Below are positions 56,777-64,000 of a stretch of 64,000 nucleotides of DNA, one piece after another. The notes under the pieces were generated by a model. The model had not been told where the DNA came from. It worked only from the letters and a program-made list of their open reading frames with translations, and did no database searches. Each line of letters begins with the position of its first letter. Within the stretch, counting starts at the first letter, position 1. The stretch is taken from contig CAKRVB010000002.1 in NCBI GenBank assembly GCA_934408725.1, positions 1 through 64,000 of the forward strand, written 5' to 3'. This DNA comes from an uncultured Marvinbryantia sp. Lineage in GTDB: Bacteria; Bacillota; Clostridia; Lachnospirales; Lachnospiraceae. The position numbers and the translations under genes are program-made.

Positions 56777-57261
56777 CTGCCTGCTGCCTCCTTATCTTTC
56801 AATCTATTTTTCAGTTTTTCTCTGGCTCTGGCCAGCCGCTTCTGCACTGCTCCTTCCGAAATATCCAACATCTCTGCAATCTCCCGACAGCTGAGATCTT
56901 CCACATAATACAACACTACTGGTATCCGAAGCTCTTCTCGCAGTTCCTGCACTGCTTCATACAATTCTCCGTAATTTTCTCTTTCTTTTTGTGGTGTCTC
57001 AATCTGCTCCATGTATTGATCTATGGGTAGAATCTTCTCGAACCGTCGGCAAATGTTATAGCATTCGTTCATCAAAATACGCATCAGCCAGGTCTTTACA
57101 AATCGGTCTTTGCGAAGTGTATCCAGCTTTGCAAAGGCTTTTACAATTGTTTCCTGTATGGCATCAGCACAGTCATGGTCATCTTTCAAGATAGCCTTTG
57201 CCGTGGCATACATCTGATGCTGGGACTCCAGAATCACATTTCCCAATTGTTCTTTTGTCAC
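56773..57261 (-). CDS. ECF-type RNA polymerase sigma factor
   Basis: The 162-residue protein starts with GTG, nine bases after AAGGAGGG. Region 2 is MYATAKAILKDDHDCADAIQETIVKAF with FVKTWLMRILMNECYNICR. Region 4 is LREELRIPVVLYYVEDLSCREIAEML then SEGAVQKRLARAREKLK. It is the partner of the membrane protein downstream. CGTCTAAT on the minus strand at 57332-57325 resembles an ECF-type -10 element, perhaps its own promoter. Confidence 0.92.
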   Translation of the reverse strand: MTKEQLGNVILESQHQMYATAKAILKDDHDCADAIQETIVKAFAKLDTLRKDRFVKTWLMRILMNECYNICRRFEKILPIDQYMEQIETPQKERENYGELYEAVQELREELRIPVVLYYVEDLSCREIAEMLDISEGAVQKRLARAREKLKNRLKDKEAAGR

Positions 57262-57324
57262 TTTATACTGCCCTCCTTATCCACAGGATGAAGTTTTATT
57301 TTCATTTCCTGTTCACTCTCACTT

Positions 57325-57332
57325 ATTAGACG
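57325..57332 (-). promoter_or_regulatory. Candidate ECF-sigma -10 element
   Basis: CGTCTAAT on the minus strand, about 65 bases before the sigma gene, matches the CGTC-type -10 of many ECF promoters. A clear -35 is not visible, so it is a hint of autoregulation only. Confidence 0.3.
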
Positions 57333-57400
57333 CATGATGATATAAAATATCCCTCAATTATAAAATTGTTTTTCAATCATTTCATATCTTCCGACATGAC

Positions 57401-57431
57401 AAAGGGCTGCACAGATTTTTCTATGCAGCCC
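57401..57431 (-). terminator. Terminator of the DUF1275 gene
   Basis: GGGCTGCA and its partner (57404-57411 and 57424-57431 side) form an eight-base GC-rich stem, extended by four weaker pairs around a four-base A/T loop, followed by TTT. It lies about 50 bases after the stop at 57482. Confidence 0.65.
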
Positions 57432-57481
57432 AGCTAATTTTCCCTGTCAATTTTATGCCATATTCTTACGCAGCCATGAAC

Positions 57482-58195
57482 CTATCTCTTCTCCTGCACC
57501 ATCATCATACAGGCCAGGATCAGCAGTGCACTGGATCCCCAGATGGCTTTCATCCCGATATGCAGGGAACAGATGCCTCCTATTCCGGCACCAATGGCAA
57601 ATATCAGGATAATACCATAATAATGTGCCACTTTTTTCAGCGCTTCCGACTTCCTGTCTCTCAGATAAACCGACAGACTCTCCGTTCCACTTCGCAGGTT
57701 TCCGATACACATGGTGCTGGCGTAACCGTATCCATGCACCTTACGAAATGCCTGCACCTGCATGGAACAGGCGAAAGATACCAGCATAGTAGCCAGCATA
57801 TTGTAATCGGATGGGATAAAACCGACTACAAACAAAATCACAAATTCAATGGCAACGATGATCTGCCTCCAATGTATCTTTCTTGCTTTTTTGTACTTAT
57901 GGCCAATCTTTTCTGCCATCAGTACCCCCAAGGCAAATGCAATTACCGGGAATAGATAGTGTATCGCAGTTCCCCATTCTCCCATCATCATGTGCTGACT
58001 CATCAGCACCACATTCCCAGTCTGGGCATTGGAAAAGACCTTGTCTCGTACATTATAAGTATATGCATCCTGAAACCCACCTGACAGAGCCAGAATGGCG
58101 CTGAGCAGAAACGTCTCTGATGTCTGAATCTTCTCTTCTATTTCTTCTACATCTCTGTGAACTTCACGTTCTATCTTTTGCAGCTCATTTGTCAT
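57482..58195 (-). CDS. DUF1275 (YoaK-like) membrane protein
   Basis: The 237-residue protein has about six or seven helices and family signatures LALSGGFQDAYTYNVRDKVFSNAQTGNVVLM near the N-terminus and QVQAFRKVHGYGYASTMCIGNLRS in the middle. DUF1275 proteins are widespread, mostly uncharacterised membrane proteins. It stands alone, with the decayed nucleotidyltransferase module upstream. Confidence 0.88.
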   Translation of the reverse strand: MTNELQKIEREVHRDVEEIEEKIQTSETFLLSAILALSGGFQDAYTYNVRDKVFSNAQTGNVVLMSQHMMMGEWGTAIHYLFPVIAFALGVLMAEKIGHKYKKARKIHWRQIIVAIEFVILFVVGFIPSDYNMLATMLVSFACSMQVQAFRKVHGYGYASTMCIGNLRSGTESLSVYLRDRKSEALKKVAHYYGIILIFAIGAGIGGICSLHIGMKAIWGSSALLILACMMMVQEKR

Positions 58196-58214
58196 GTCTG
58201 TATAAGCCTTCCTT

Positions 58215-58488
58215 CTATAACCATTTTTCTTCTATTTCTTTTTTTAGATCGCAGAACATCTGGTAAAATTCTTCTTTTGCATCTGCCACAATTCCCAGCG
58301 CAATTTTCTGATTATAAGAATGTGTGACATATTTCCAGAATCTCTTTCATCATTTTCCAGGACTGTTCAAAGCAGATTTCATACAATCCCACCAGTCCCG
58401 TCAGAACAACATTATCATAAGGTTCTGTATAATGATAGATTTCTTTCATATTAGAAAGCGCAGCACAAAAATTCTCATACTTTTTCAT
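58215..58488 (-). pseudogene. HI0074-family nucleotidyltransferase partner with internal deletion
   Basis: The first 55 or so codons read MKKYENFCAALSNMKEIYHY, then NVVLTGLVGLYEICFEQSWKMMKEILEI, the normal N-terminus of HI0074-type HEPN-like proteins. The frame then stops (CHTFL). In another frame the C-terminus continues, KYVTHSYNQKIALGIVADAK then FYQMFCDLKKEIEEKW, ending at TAG 58217-58215. The middle, roughly 45-50 codons, is missing and the frame is shifted. The protein would therefore be broken. It overlaps the upstream nucleotidyltransferase gene by 14 bases. Confidence 0.75.
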
Positions 58489-58768
58489 ACAATAGTTTTC
58501 CTTCCCGTTCGATGGCCTCTCGCAATTCATCCTGCATTTCTCTGTCAAGATTCACAATGTCAAATTCAAGGAGTGTGCTCGTTTCTTCTTCCACATCCAG
58601 TGCAAATTCAGCAAAATCACCGCCTGATACAGCTATATCAATGTCACTGGTTCTTTTGTAATCTCCTCTGGCCCGCGATCCGAAAAGAATTACCTTTTTC
58701 ACCTGATATTTTCTGGCGAAATTTCTGATTTCCTCTATTACTTCTTTTCTGATACCGGTCTCTTCCAT
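58475..58768 (-). CDS. Minimal nucleotidyltransferase (MNT/HI0073 type)
   Basis: I chose the ATG at 58768, with AGGTGG upstream. The 97-residue protein has the catalytic loop LFGSRARGD and DIDIAVSGGD, the two-aspartate pattern of the DNA polymerase beta superfamily. MNT proteins pair with HEPN or HI0074-type partners, often as antitoxin-like modules that modify the partner. Here the partner gene is broken, so the module is likely decaying. Confidence 0.85.
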   Translation of the reverse strand: MEETGIRKEVIEEIRNFARKYQVKKVILFGSRARGDYKRTSDIDIAVSGGDFAEFALDVEEETSTLLEFDIVNLDREMQDELREAIEREGKLLYEKV

Positions 58769-58948
58769 TTTCTGTTCCCACCTGTTTTTTCTTCTATTAC
58801 CATACCATTCTATGACTCTTTTCGCAACCGCCAACCTTCCGATATTCTTAAGAAAAAACATATTTTATTTCCATAATTTTCACAGAGCAACCACATTTTT
58901 CCTTTACCATAAATTCATCGAATTCAACAGAAAGGTTTGGTTATAATT

Positions 58949-60523
58949 ATGAGAAATAAATACGCAGCACTGGCACTTGGTATGGCACTGACTATGACGG
59001 CTATGCCAGTTATGGCCGCATCTACGACGAATACAGCTACAACAGAAAGTTCCGCAAAATCTGATGACACCTCCACCCTACCGGAAAAACCAGATGGAGA
59101 AAAACCAGACGGGGAGGTACCTGGGGAACCTCCACAGGACGGCAATGCTCCGGACGGCCAGCGCGGTCCTGGTGATGGTGGTCCGGGTGCAGGTGGTCCT
59201 GGCGGACAGTCGCAGGGCGTAGACAGCTACGATGCTGTAAATGACTGTACGGAAGATACTACATTCGACGGAGAAGATATCGAATCCTCGGGTACGGATG
59301 AAAATGCCATTTTGGTAGAAAACGGTGCGAACGTTAGCATAAAGGATTCTAAGATTTTACGTGATTCCTCTGACAGTACGGGTGGTGACAACTCCAGCTT
59401 TTACGGTGTAGGTGCTGCTGTTCTGGTCACTGATGGAACGGCATCCGTCAGTGGAAGCACAATTACCACAGATGCCAAAGGCGGAGCCGGACTGTTTGCC
59501 TATGGAGATGGCACGGTCTACGCAGCGGATTCTACTATCACTACCCAACAGGATACCTCTGGCGGTATCCACGCTGCCGGTGGCGGAACCCTCTATGCAT
59601 GGGATCTGAATGTCACCACGAACGGAGAATCCTCCGCAGCCATCCGAAGCGACCGTGGCGGCGGCACCATGGTAGTGGATGGCGGTACCTACACCTCCAA
59701 CGGAGTAGGGTCTCCGGCTGTTTACTGTACTGCTGATATTGCTATTCATCATGCAGATCTGACTGCCAATGGTTCAGAAGCGGTCTGCATCGAAGGCCTG
59801 AATTCTCTGCATTTATTTGACTGCAATTTGTCTGGAAATATGTCTGACGATGAACAGAATGACTGTACCTGGGGTGTGATTGTATACCAGAGTATGTCTG
59901 GTGACTCTGAAGTTGGCAACAGTACCTTTCAGATGACTGGTGGTACCTTATCAACCGGAAATGGCGGACTTCTGTATACTACGAATACTGAATGTACCAT
60001 CACTTTAGATGGTGTGGATATTACCTATGCACCGGACAGCGAATTTTTCCTGAGATGCACCGGCAATGATAATGCCAGAGACTGGGGAACTACAGGTACC
60101 AACGGATCTGACTGTCTGTTCACAGGTATCAATCAGGATATGGAAGGTGATGTAGTATGGGATTCCATCAGCGATCTGGATTTCTATATGACTGACAACA
60201 GTACTCTGACCGGTGCCTTTGTAGACGATGAAACTTACGCCGGTGAAGGAGGCGACGGCTATTGTAATGTCACTATTGATGCGGGAAGCACCTGGATCGT
60301 CACCGATGACAGCACTCTGACCAGCCTTTCAAACGAAGGAACCATCGTCGATGAAAATGGTGATACGGTAACCATTCAAGGCAGTGATGGTACGGTTTAC
60401 GAAGACGGCAACAGCGAATATACCATCACCGTGGATTCTTACGAGACAACTGCTGATACCAGTGGAGCAACTGCTTCCTCCAGCTGGTCTGACTATGCGG
60501 CAGATCGTCCGGAATCTCTGTAA
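58949..60523 (+). CDS. Secreted repetitive beta-helix-like protein
   Basis: The 524-residue protein (ATG 58949; an upstream TTG is unlikely) has a signal peptide (ALALGMALTMTAMPVMA), a Thr/Ser stretch, and a Pro-Gly-Asp-rich linker at about 47-88. From about 95 to 480 short repeats such as GGAGLFAYGDGTVYAADSTI and GGTYTSNGVGSPAVYC suggest a right-handed parallel beta-helix. The end is Thr/Ser-rich. No LPXTG or transmembrane anchor is visible. Carbohydrate binding or adhesion is possible but not shown. Confidence 0.75.
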   Translation: MRNKYAALALGMALTMTAMPVMAASTTNTATTESSAKSDDTSTLPEKPDGEKPDGEVPGEPPQDGNAPDGQRGPGDGGPGAGGPGGQSQGVDSYDAVNDCTEDTTFDGEDIESSGTDENAILVENGANVSIKDSKILRDSSDSTGGDNSSFYGVGAAVLVTDGTASVSGSTITTDAKGGAGLFAYGDGTVYAADSTITTQQDTSGGIHAAGGGTLYAWDLNVTTNGESSAAIRSDRGGGTMVVDGGTYTSNGVGSPAVYCTADIAIHHADLTANGSEAVCIEGLNSLHLFDCNLSGNMSDDEQNDCTWGVIVYQSMSGDSEVGNSTFQMTGGTLSTGNGGLLYTTNTECTITLDGVDITYAPDSEFFLRCTGNDNARDWGTTGTNGSDCLFTGINQDMEGDVVWDSISDLDFYMTDNSTLTGAFVDDETYAGEGGDGYCNVTIDAGSTWIVTDDSTLTSLSNEGTIVDENGDTVTIQGSDGTVYEDGNSEYTITVDSYETTADTSGATASSSWSDYAADRPESL

Positions 60524-60553
60524 ATACCCAAACATGATAACGCCTTTTCAATC

Positions 60554-60594
60554 AGAATCCCACAGCGATAAAACAAAGCTGTGGGATTCTTTTT
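60554..60594 (+). terminator. Terminator after the beta-helix gene
   Basis: AGAATCCCACAGC (60554-60566) pairs perfectly with GCTGTGGGATTCT (60578-60590), followed by TTTTT. It lies 30 bases after the stop. Confidence 0.85.
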
Positions 60595-60669
60595 GATTTC
60601 TTAAAAAAACTCCCCTTTTTTTATTAATGGGAGTATAATAAACGATATATCATTTAAAGGAGAAATGAC

Positions 60670-62118
60670 ATGAGTACAATGAATCTGACCCTGTTAACGG
60701 ATCTCTATGAGCTTACGATGATGCAGGGCTATTTTAAAAATAACTGTAATGAAACGGTCGTATTTGACATGTTCTATCGTACCAATCCATGTGGCAATGG
60801 CTATGCGATCTGCGCCGGCCTGGATCAGTTAATTGATTATATCAGGCGTCTTTCTTTTTCCGATGAAGATATCGCATATCTGGATTCTCTTCATCTGTTC
60901 GAAGACGATTTTTTGGAATATTTGAGAGGATTTCATTTTAGTGGCGATATATATGCCATTCCGGAAGGAACCGTTGTCTTTCCAAGAGAACCACTGGTAA
61001 AAGTGGTGGCTCCGATTATGGAAGCACAGCTGGTAGAGACTGCCCTTCTGACGATCATCAATCATCAAAGTCTGATTGCTACCAAAACTGCCCGTGTGGT
61101 TTATGCCGCTGACGGTGGCGGCGTCATGGAATTTGGTCTTCGCCGTGCACAGGGTCCGGATGCCGGTGTCTATGGTGCAAGAGCGGCCATGATCGCAGGA
61201 TGTATCGGCACTTCCAATGTCCTGGCGGGGCAGCTGTTTGATGTACCGGTAAAAGGTACTCATGCACACAGCTGGATCATGAGCTTCCCGGATGAATACA
61301 CGGCATTCCGGAAATATTCCGAATTATACCCGGATGCCTGCTGCCTGCTGGTAGATACTTACGATACACTGAAATCTGGTGTTCCAAATGCTATCCGTGT
61401 ATTCACGGAAATGCGCGAATCCGGAATCGAACTGAAAAATTATGGAATCCGTCTGGACAGCGGTGATCTGGCTTACCTGACTAAGCGAGCCCGCCAGATG
61501 TTGGATGATGCAGGATTTTCCGATGCCTTCATCTCTGCTTCCAGTGACCTGGATGAATACCTGATCACCAGCCTGAAGTCTCAGGGATGTAAGATCGACT
61601 CCTGGGGAGTTGGCACCAACATGATCACTTCCAAAGATTGCCCTGCTTTCGGTGGTGTCTATAAGCTGGCTGCCGTACAGGATGAGAACGGTAACTTTAT
61701 TCCAAAGATCAAGCTTTCTGAGAATATTGAGAAGATTACCAATCCTGGAAATAAGACGGTTTTCCGTATCTATGAAAAGGCCAATCACAAGATCAAAGCT
61801 GACCTGATCTGTCTGGCAGATGAATTATTTGACGAATCTAAAGATCTGACGATCTTCGATCCACTTGAAACCTGGAAACGTACCAAATTAAAAGCAGGCA
61901 CCTATGAACTGCGTGAGCTTCTGGTTCCTGTATTCAAAAATGGAGAATGCGTCTACACCTCTCCATCTGTTATGGAACTGCGCGATATCTGCAGTAAAGA
62001 ACTGGATACACTATGGGAAGAACACAGACGTCTGATAAATCCTTCGCAGATGTATGTCGATCTCTCAGACAAACTCTATGATATCAAAAAAAATCTGCTT
62101 CATCAGATGAGTATGTAA
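60670..62118 (+). CDS. pncB: Nicotinate phosphoribosyltransferase
   Basis: PncB makes nicotinate mononucleotide from nicotinate and PRPP in NAD salvage. The 482-residue protein has LLTDLYELTMMQGYF near the N-terminus, FGLRRAQGPDAG in the middle, and GTNMITSKDCPAFGGVYKL, all conserved in this family. AAGGAG lies near the ATG. The last codons, AGT ATG TAA, are inside the long palindrome at 62110-62191. Confidence 0.96.
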   Translation: MSTMNLTLLTDLYELTMMQGYFKNNCNETVVFDMFYRTNPCGNGYAICAGLDQLIDYIRRLSFSDEDIAYLDSLHLFEDDFLEYLRGFHFSGDIYAIPEGTVVFPREPLVKVVAPIMEAQLVETALLTIINHQSLIATKTARVVYAADGGGVMEFGLRRAQGPDAGVYGARAAMIAGCIGTSNVLAGQLFDVPVKGTHAHSWIMSFPDEYTAFRKYSELYPDACCLLVDTYDTLKSGVPNAIRVFTEMRESGIELKNYGIRLDSGDLAYLTKRARQMLDDAGFSDAFISASSDLDEYLITSLKSQGCKIDSWGVGTNMITSKDCPAFGGVYKLAAVQDENGNFIPKIKLSENIEKITNPGNKTVFRIYEKANHKIKADLICLADELFDESKDLTIFDPLETWKRTKLKAGTYELRELLVPVFKNGECVYTSPSVMELRDICSKELDTLWEEHRRLINPSQMYVDLSDKLYDIKKNLLHQMSM

Positions 62119-62191
62119 ACAACCAATGGGGACGGTGTTTTCTGGCTTTAAAGAGCCAGAAAACACCGTCCCCATTGGTTGTTTACATACT
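62110..62191. repeat. Long perfect palindrome with the GGGGACGGTG core, between two convergent genes
   Basis: Two perfect 38-base arms (62110-62147 and 62154-62191) flank a six-base loop TTAAAG. Both convergent genes, pncB and the sigma-like gene, end in the palindrome with the same last codons AGT ATG TAA. The arms contain ACCAATGGGGACGGTG. The structure far exceeds a normal terminator and resembles REP or MITE-like hairpin elements, although it can also act as a bidirectional terminator. Confidence 0.9.
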
Positions 62192-62941
62192 TCCCGTCAA
62201 ACGAATGATATCCTTCATTTCATCAATATCCATATCCAGCATAATCGCCAGTTCTTCCACACTGAACTTCGGTTCTCCTTCATCTCCGTCTGTCAGGTCT
62301 TTCATAACATTATCCAGATTCTGCACTTTTGCCACCAGACAGTCATCTTCGAACTTCTGCTCATCCTGCTGATTAGCTGCTTCTTTGACACCTTTACGAA
62401 GCCGTTCCCGGATATCGCTGTCCGTAACGCCCTCCATATCTCCTGCAAAGATATTCAACAGTGCCACATTGGCTTCCTGAATCAGGTCTGCCAGATTCAT
62501 GCCATCCCGGAACATCTCTGCGGCCAGATCTGCCGCCAATGGCAGGAACTGCTCCAGGTGTTCCGTTGCATCTTCTGGCTTCTTCAGTGACTCTTTATAA
62601 CGCTTCAGATATTCTTTATCTTCTGCCGTCAGACACTGATTGCCCTGGATCCGGTCTGATCTCCTCTGATCTTCTTTTTCCAGTTCTTTGGCTTCGGCTG
62701 CTTTCCTGGCTTTCTCTTCTTCCGTCTCTACCGGCTGGCTCTCCTGCTCATCGGAAAAAGAGATGCCTTCAATATGAATGCCCTGACTTTTAAAATAACG
62801 GAAGATCTGAAGCAGCTGCTCCCGGTTCAGATCCATACCTTCAAAAAAGCTGCGGATCTGATCGCCCTTCAGTACTTTTCCATTTTCATTTGCACTCTGG
62901 CTCAGCTCAGCCAGTTTTTTCTGAAATTCCTGTATTTCCAT
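62183..62941 (-). CDS. Sigma-70-like protein lacking region 4
   Basis: The 252-residue protein has an N-terminus resembling sigma-70 region 1.1 (LKGDQIRSFFEGMDLNREQL, LQIFRYFKSQGIHIEG), an acidic linker, then a segment like region 2 (LEQFLPLAADLAAEMF, MNLADLIQEANVALLNIF). The end, FSVEELAIMLDMDIDEMKDI, resembles region 3. Region 2.4 and the helix-turn-helix of region 4 are missing, so it should not recognise promoters alone. It may be a regulatory or decoy relative. It shares the palindrome with pncB. Confidence 0.65.
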   Translation of the reverse strand: MEIQEFQKKLAELSQSANENGKVLKGDQIRSFFEGMDLNREQLLQIFRYFKSQGIHIEGISFSDEQESQPVETEEEKARKAAEAKELEKEDQRRSDRIQGNQCLTAEDKEYLKRYKESLKKPEDATEHLEQFLPLAADLAAEMFRDGMNLADLIQEANVALLNIFAGDMEGVTDSDIRERLRKGVKEAANQQDEQKFEDDCLVAKVQNLDNVMKDLTDGDEGEPKFSVEELAIMLDMDIDEMKDIIRLTGSM

Positions 62942-63012
62942 AGGATATCGGTCTCCTTATCTGTTTCCAAACTTCTGTATCGCCGATATTCTAACATAAA
63001 ATATGGTATATT

Positions 63013-63558
63013 TCAATTTTCCATCTGCCGCCCCATGAAATTGGCTGCACATCTGGCCACGATCTGTTCCGTCTCGCCCATTCTGACTTTATCATTTTTA
63101 CCCATAAGAACCACCGCTCCTATGGCATCTCCTTCGCAAAGAATCGGACTGATCACCTGTGCCCGTTTTTCTTCGTTTACTTCCAGGATATCAACGTGTT
63201 CTTTATCCGTCAGATTGTGCATGACATTTTCCCGTTCTTCAATCAGAGATTCCAACGATCCACTGATGGGTCTTCCTACATAATCCCTTTTTACACCCCC
63301 TGCTGTGGCAATGATCTGATCCCGGTCTGTGATACAGATTCCATGCCCTGTGGTCTGCGCCAGCGACTCTGCATACTGTCTGGCAAAGCTTCCCAGTTCC
63401 CCAATGGGTGAATACTTCTTCAGGATAATCTCACCTTCCCGGTCAGTAAATATCTCCAATGGATCTGACTCCCGAATTCTTAATGTCTTTCGTATCTCCT
63501 TTGGTATCACGACCCGGCCCAGGTCATCAATACGCCGGACAATTCCTGTGGCTTTCAT
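63013..63558 (-). CDS. spoVT: Stage V sporulation regulator SpoVT
   Basis: The 181-residue protein has an AbrB-type DNA-binding N-terminus (MKATGIVRRIDDLGRVVIPK, EIRKTLRIRESDPLEIF) and a GAF-like C-terminal domain. SpoVT controls late forespore genes with sigma-G. The two-domain layout and length match SpoVT rather than AbrB. AGGAGG precedes the start. Its presence supports a spore-forming organism. Confidence 0.92.
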   Translation of the reverse strand: MKATGIVRRIDDLGRVVIPKEIRKTLRIRESDPLEIFTDREGEIILKKYSPIGELGSFARQYAESLAQTTGHGICITDRDQIIATAGGVKRDYVGRPISGSLESLIEERENVMHNLTDKEHVDILEVNEEKRAQVISPILCEGDAIGAVVLMGKNDKVRMGETEQIVARCAANFMGRQMEN

Positions 63559-63639
63559 AATGTATGGTATTCCTCCTGTTTTCTCTTAGTGTTTTCCATA
63601 TACTGTGTCATATGGATATTATGTGGAAAAAAGGGGATT

Positions 63640-64000
63640 TTATACTTCTTTTTTATATTTCATCAAGGTATCCACCAGAACTTCTGCCTGTATCGGCTTA
63701 GCCAGATGCTCATTCATTCCTGCCTGCATGGCTCTCTTCCGGTCTTCTGCAAAAGCATTGGCCGTCATCGCCAGAATCGGAACCTTTTTTGCATCTGGCC
63801 GTGGCAGAGCACGGATGGCCTGTGCAGCCTGATATCCATCCAGTACTGGCATCATGATATCCATGAGAATTGCATCATAAGTACCATCACCGGTCTCCTG
63901 AAATGCCTCCAATGCTTCCTGACCATTCCAGACAGGTGTCACAACTGCTCCTGCATTTTCCAGAAGGAACTGTGCAATCTCCATATTCAATTCATTATCT
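63640..64000 (-). CDS. Receiver domain at the end of a hybrid histidine kinase or response regulator (partial)
   Basis: The frame runs off the window at 64000. The visible 119 or so residues begin DNELNMEIAQFLLENAGA and include the phosphoacceptor in AILMDIMMPVLDGYQAA, TAN and KPI, all receiver-domain motifs. The early DNELN pattern and the C-terminal position suggest a hybrid sensor kinase. The N-terminus lies outside the window. Confidence 0.8.
   Translation of the reverse strand, partial: DNELNMEIAQFLLENAGAVVTPVWNGQEALEAFQETGDGTYDAILMDIMMPVLDGYQAAQAIRALPRPDAKKVPILAMTANAFAEDRKRAMQAGMNEHLAKPIQAEVLVDTLMKYKKEV

Noticed and set aside
58919..58945. TATAAT directly before the beta-helix protein start
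   Set aside because: It overlaps the region just before the ATG and lacks a -35 at the right distance; transcription would start inside the coding region.

Overview
The window looks like chromosome from a Gram-positive, spore-forming gut anaerobe of the Lachnospiraceae, perhaps Blautia-like. The genus is an impression from protein style, not a search. Support comes from clear SpoVT, MocR/PdxST, ATP-type PEP carboxykinase and NhaC genes, several MATE exporters, AGGAGG-type ribosome sites, and strong TTGACN-N17/18-TATAAT promoters. Most genes are on the minus strand. I found no tRNA, rRNA, CRISPR array, IS transposase or prophage.

Layout. 1-1130: rpmG-secE-nusG, running toward rplK outside the window. 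1.2-8.9 kb: PdaA-like deacetylase, RluA-type pseudouridine synthase, ispD, a lipoprotein, purC, and the vitamin B6 unit (MocR regulator divergent from pdxST). 9.0-16.1 kb: small exporter, a 61-bp tandem repeat tract, and the F-type ATP synthase operon atpB-E-F-(HA)-G-D-C, with delta and alpha fused in one frame. 16.3-18.7 kb: amino-acid ABC importer whose binding protein has its two lobes in swapped order. 18.8-28 kb: three MATE exporters among oxidoreductases, a sugar kinase and small genes. 28.3-30.5 kb: uraA-upp pyrimidine salvage. 30.5-40.1 kb: C39-like peptidase, NhaC antiporter, a large secreted protein of unknown role, galK, a CobW GTPase, pckA and a fourth MATE. 40.1-42 kb: ECF sigma/anti-sigma pair next to a 5'-truncated Rpn-type gene. 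42-47.7 kb: sugar-acid or polyol cluster (ROK regulator, mannitol-dehydrogenase-family reductase, GntP permease, and a PfkB kinase carrying an HPr-like domain). 47.8-52.8 kb: sugar-type ABC importer with a HAD-PHP two-domain hydrolase. 52.9-58.9 kb: GGDEF-GGDEF-EAL protein, FeoA, a second ECF sigma/anti-sigma pair, a DUF1275 membrane protein, and a decayed nucleotidyltransferase/HI0074 module. 58.9-64 kb: secreted beta-helix-like protein, pncB, a sigma-70-like protein without DNA-binding region 4, SpoVT, and the end of a hybrid kinase.

The most unusual items are the lobe-swapped binding protein, the delta-alpha fusion (which raises a stoichiometry problem), the HPr-like/PfkB and HAD/PHP fusions, and a 38-bp perfect-stem palindrome that supplies the last codons of two convergent genes. 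Several neighbours show decay: a nonsense-like stop in a MATE gene, an internal deletion in an HI0074-family gene, and a truncated Rpn gene.
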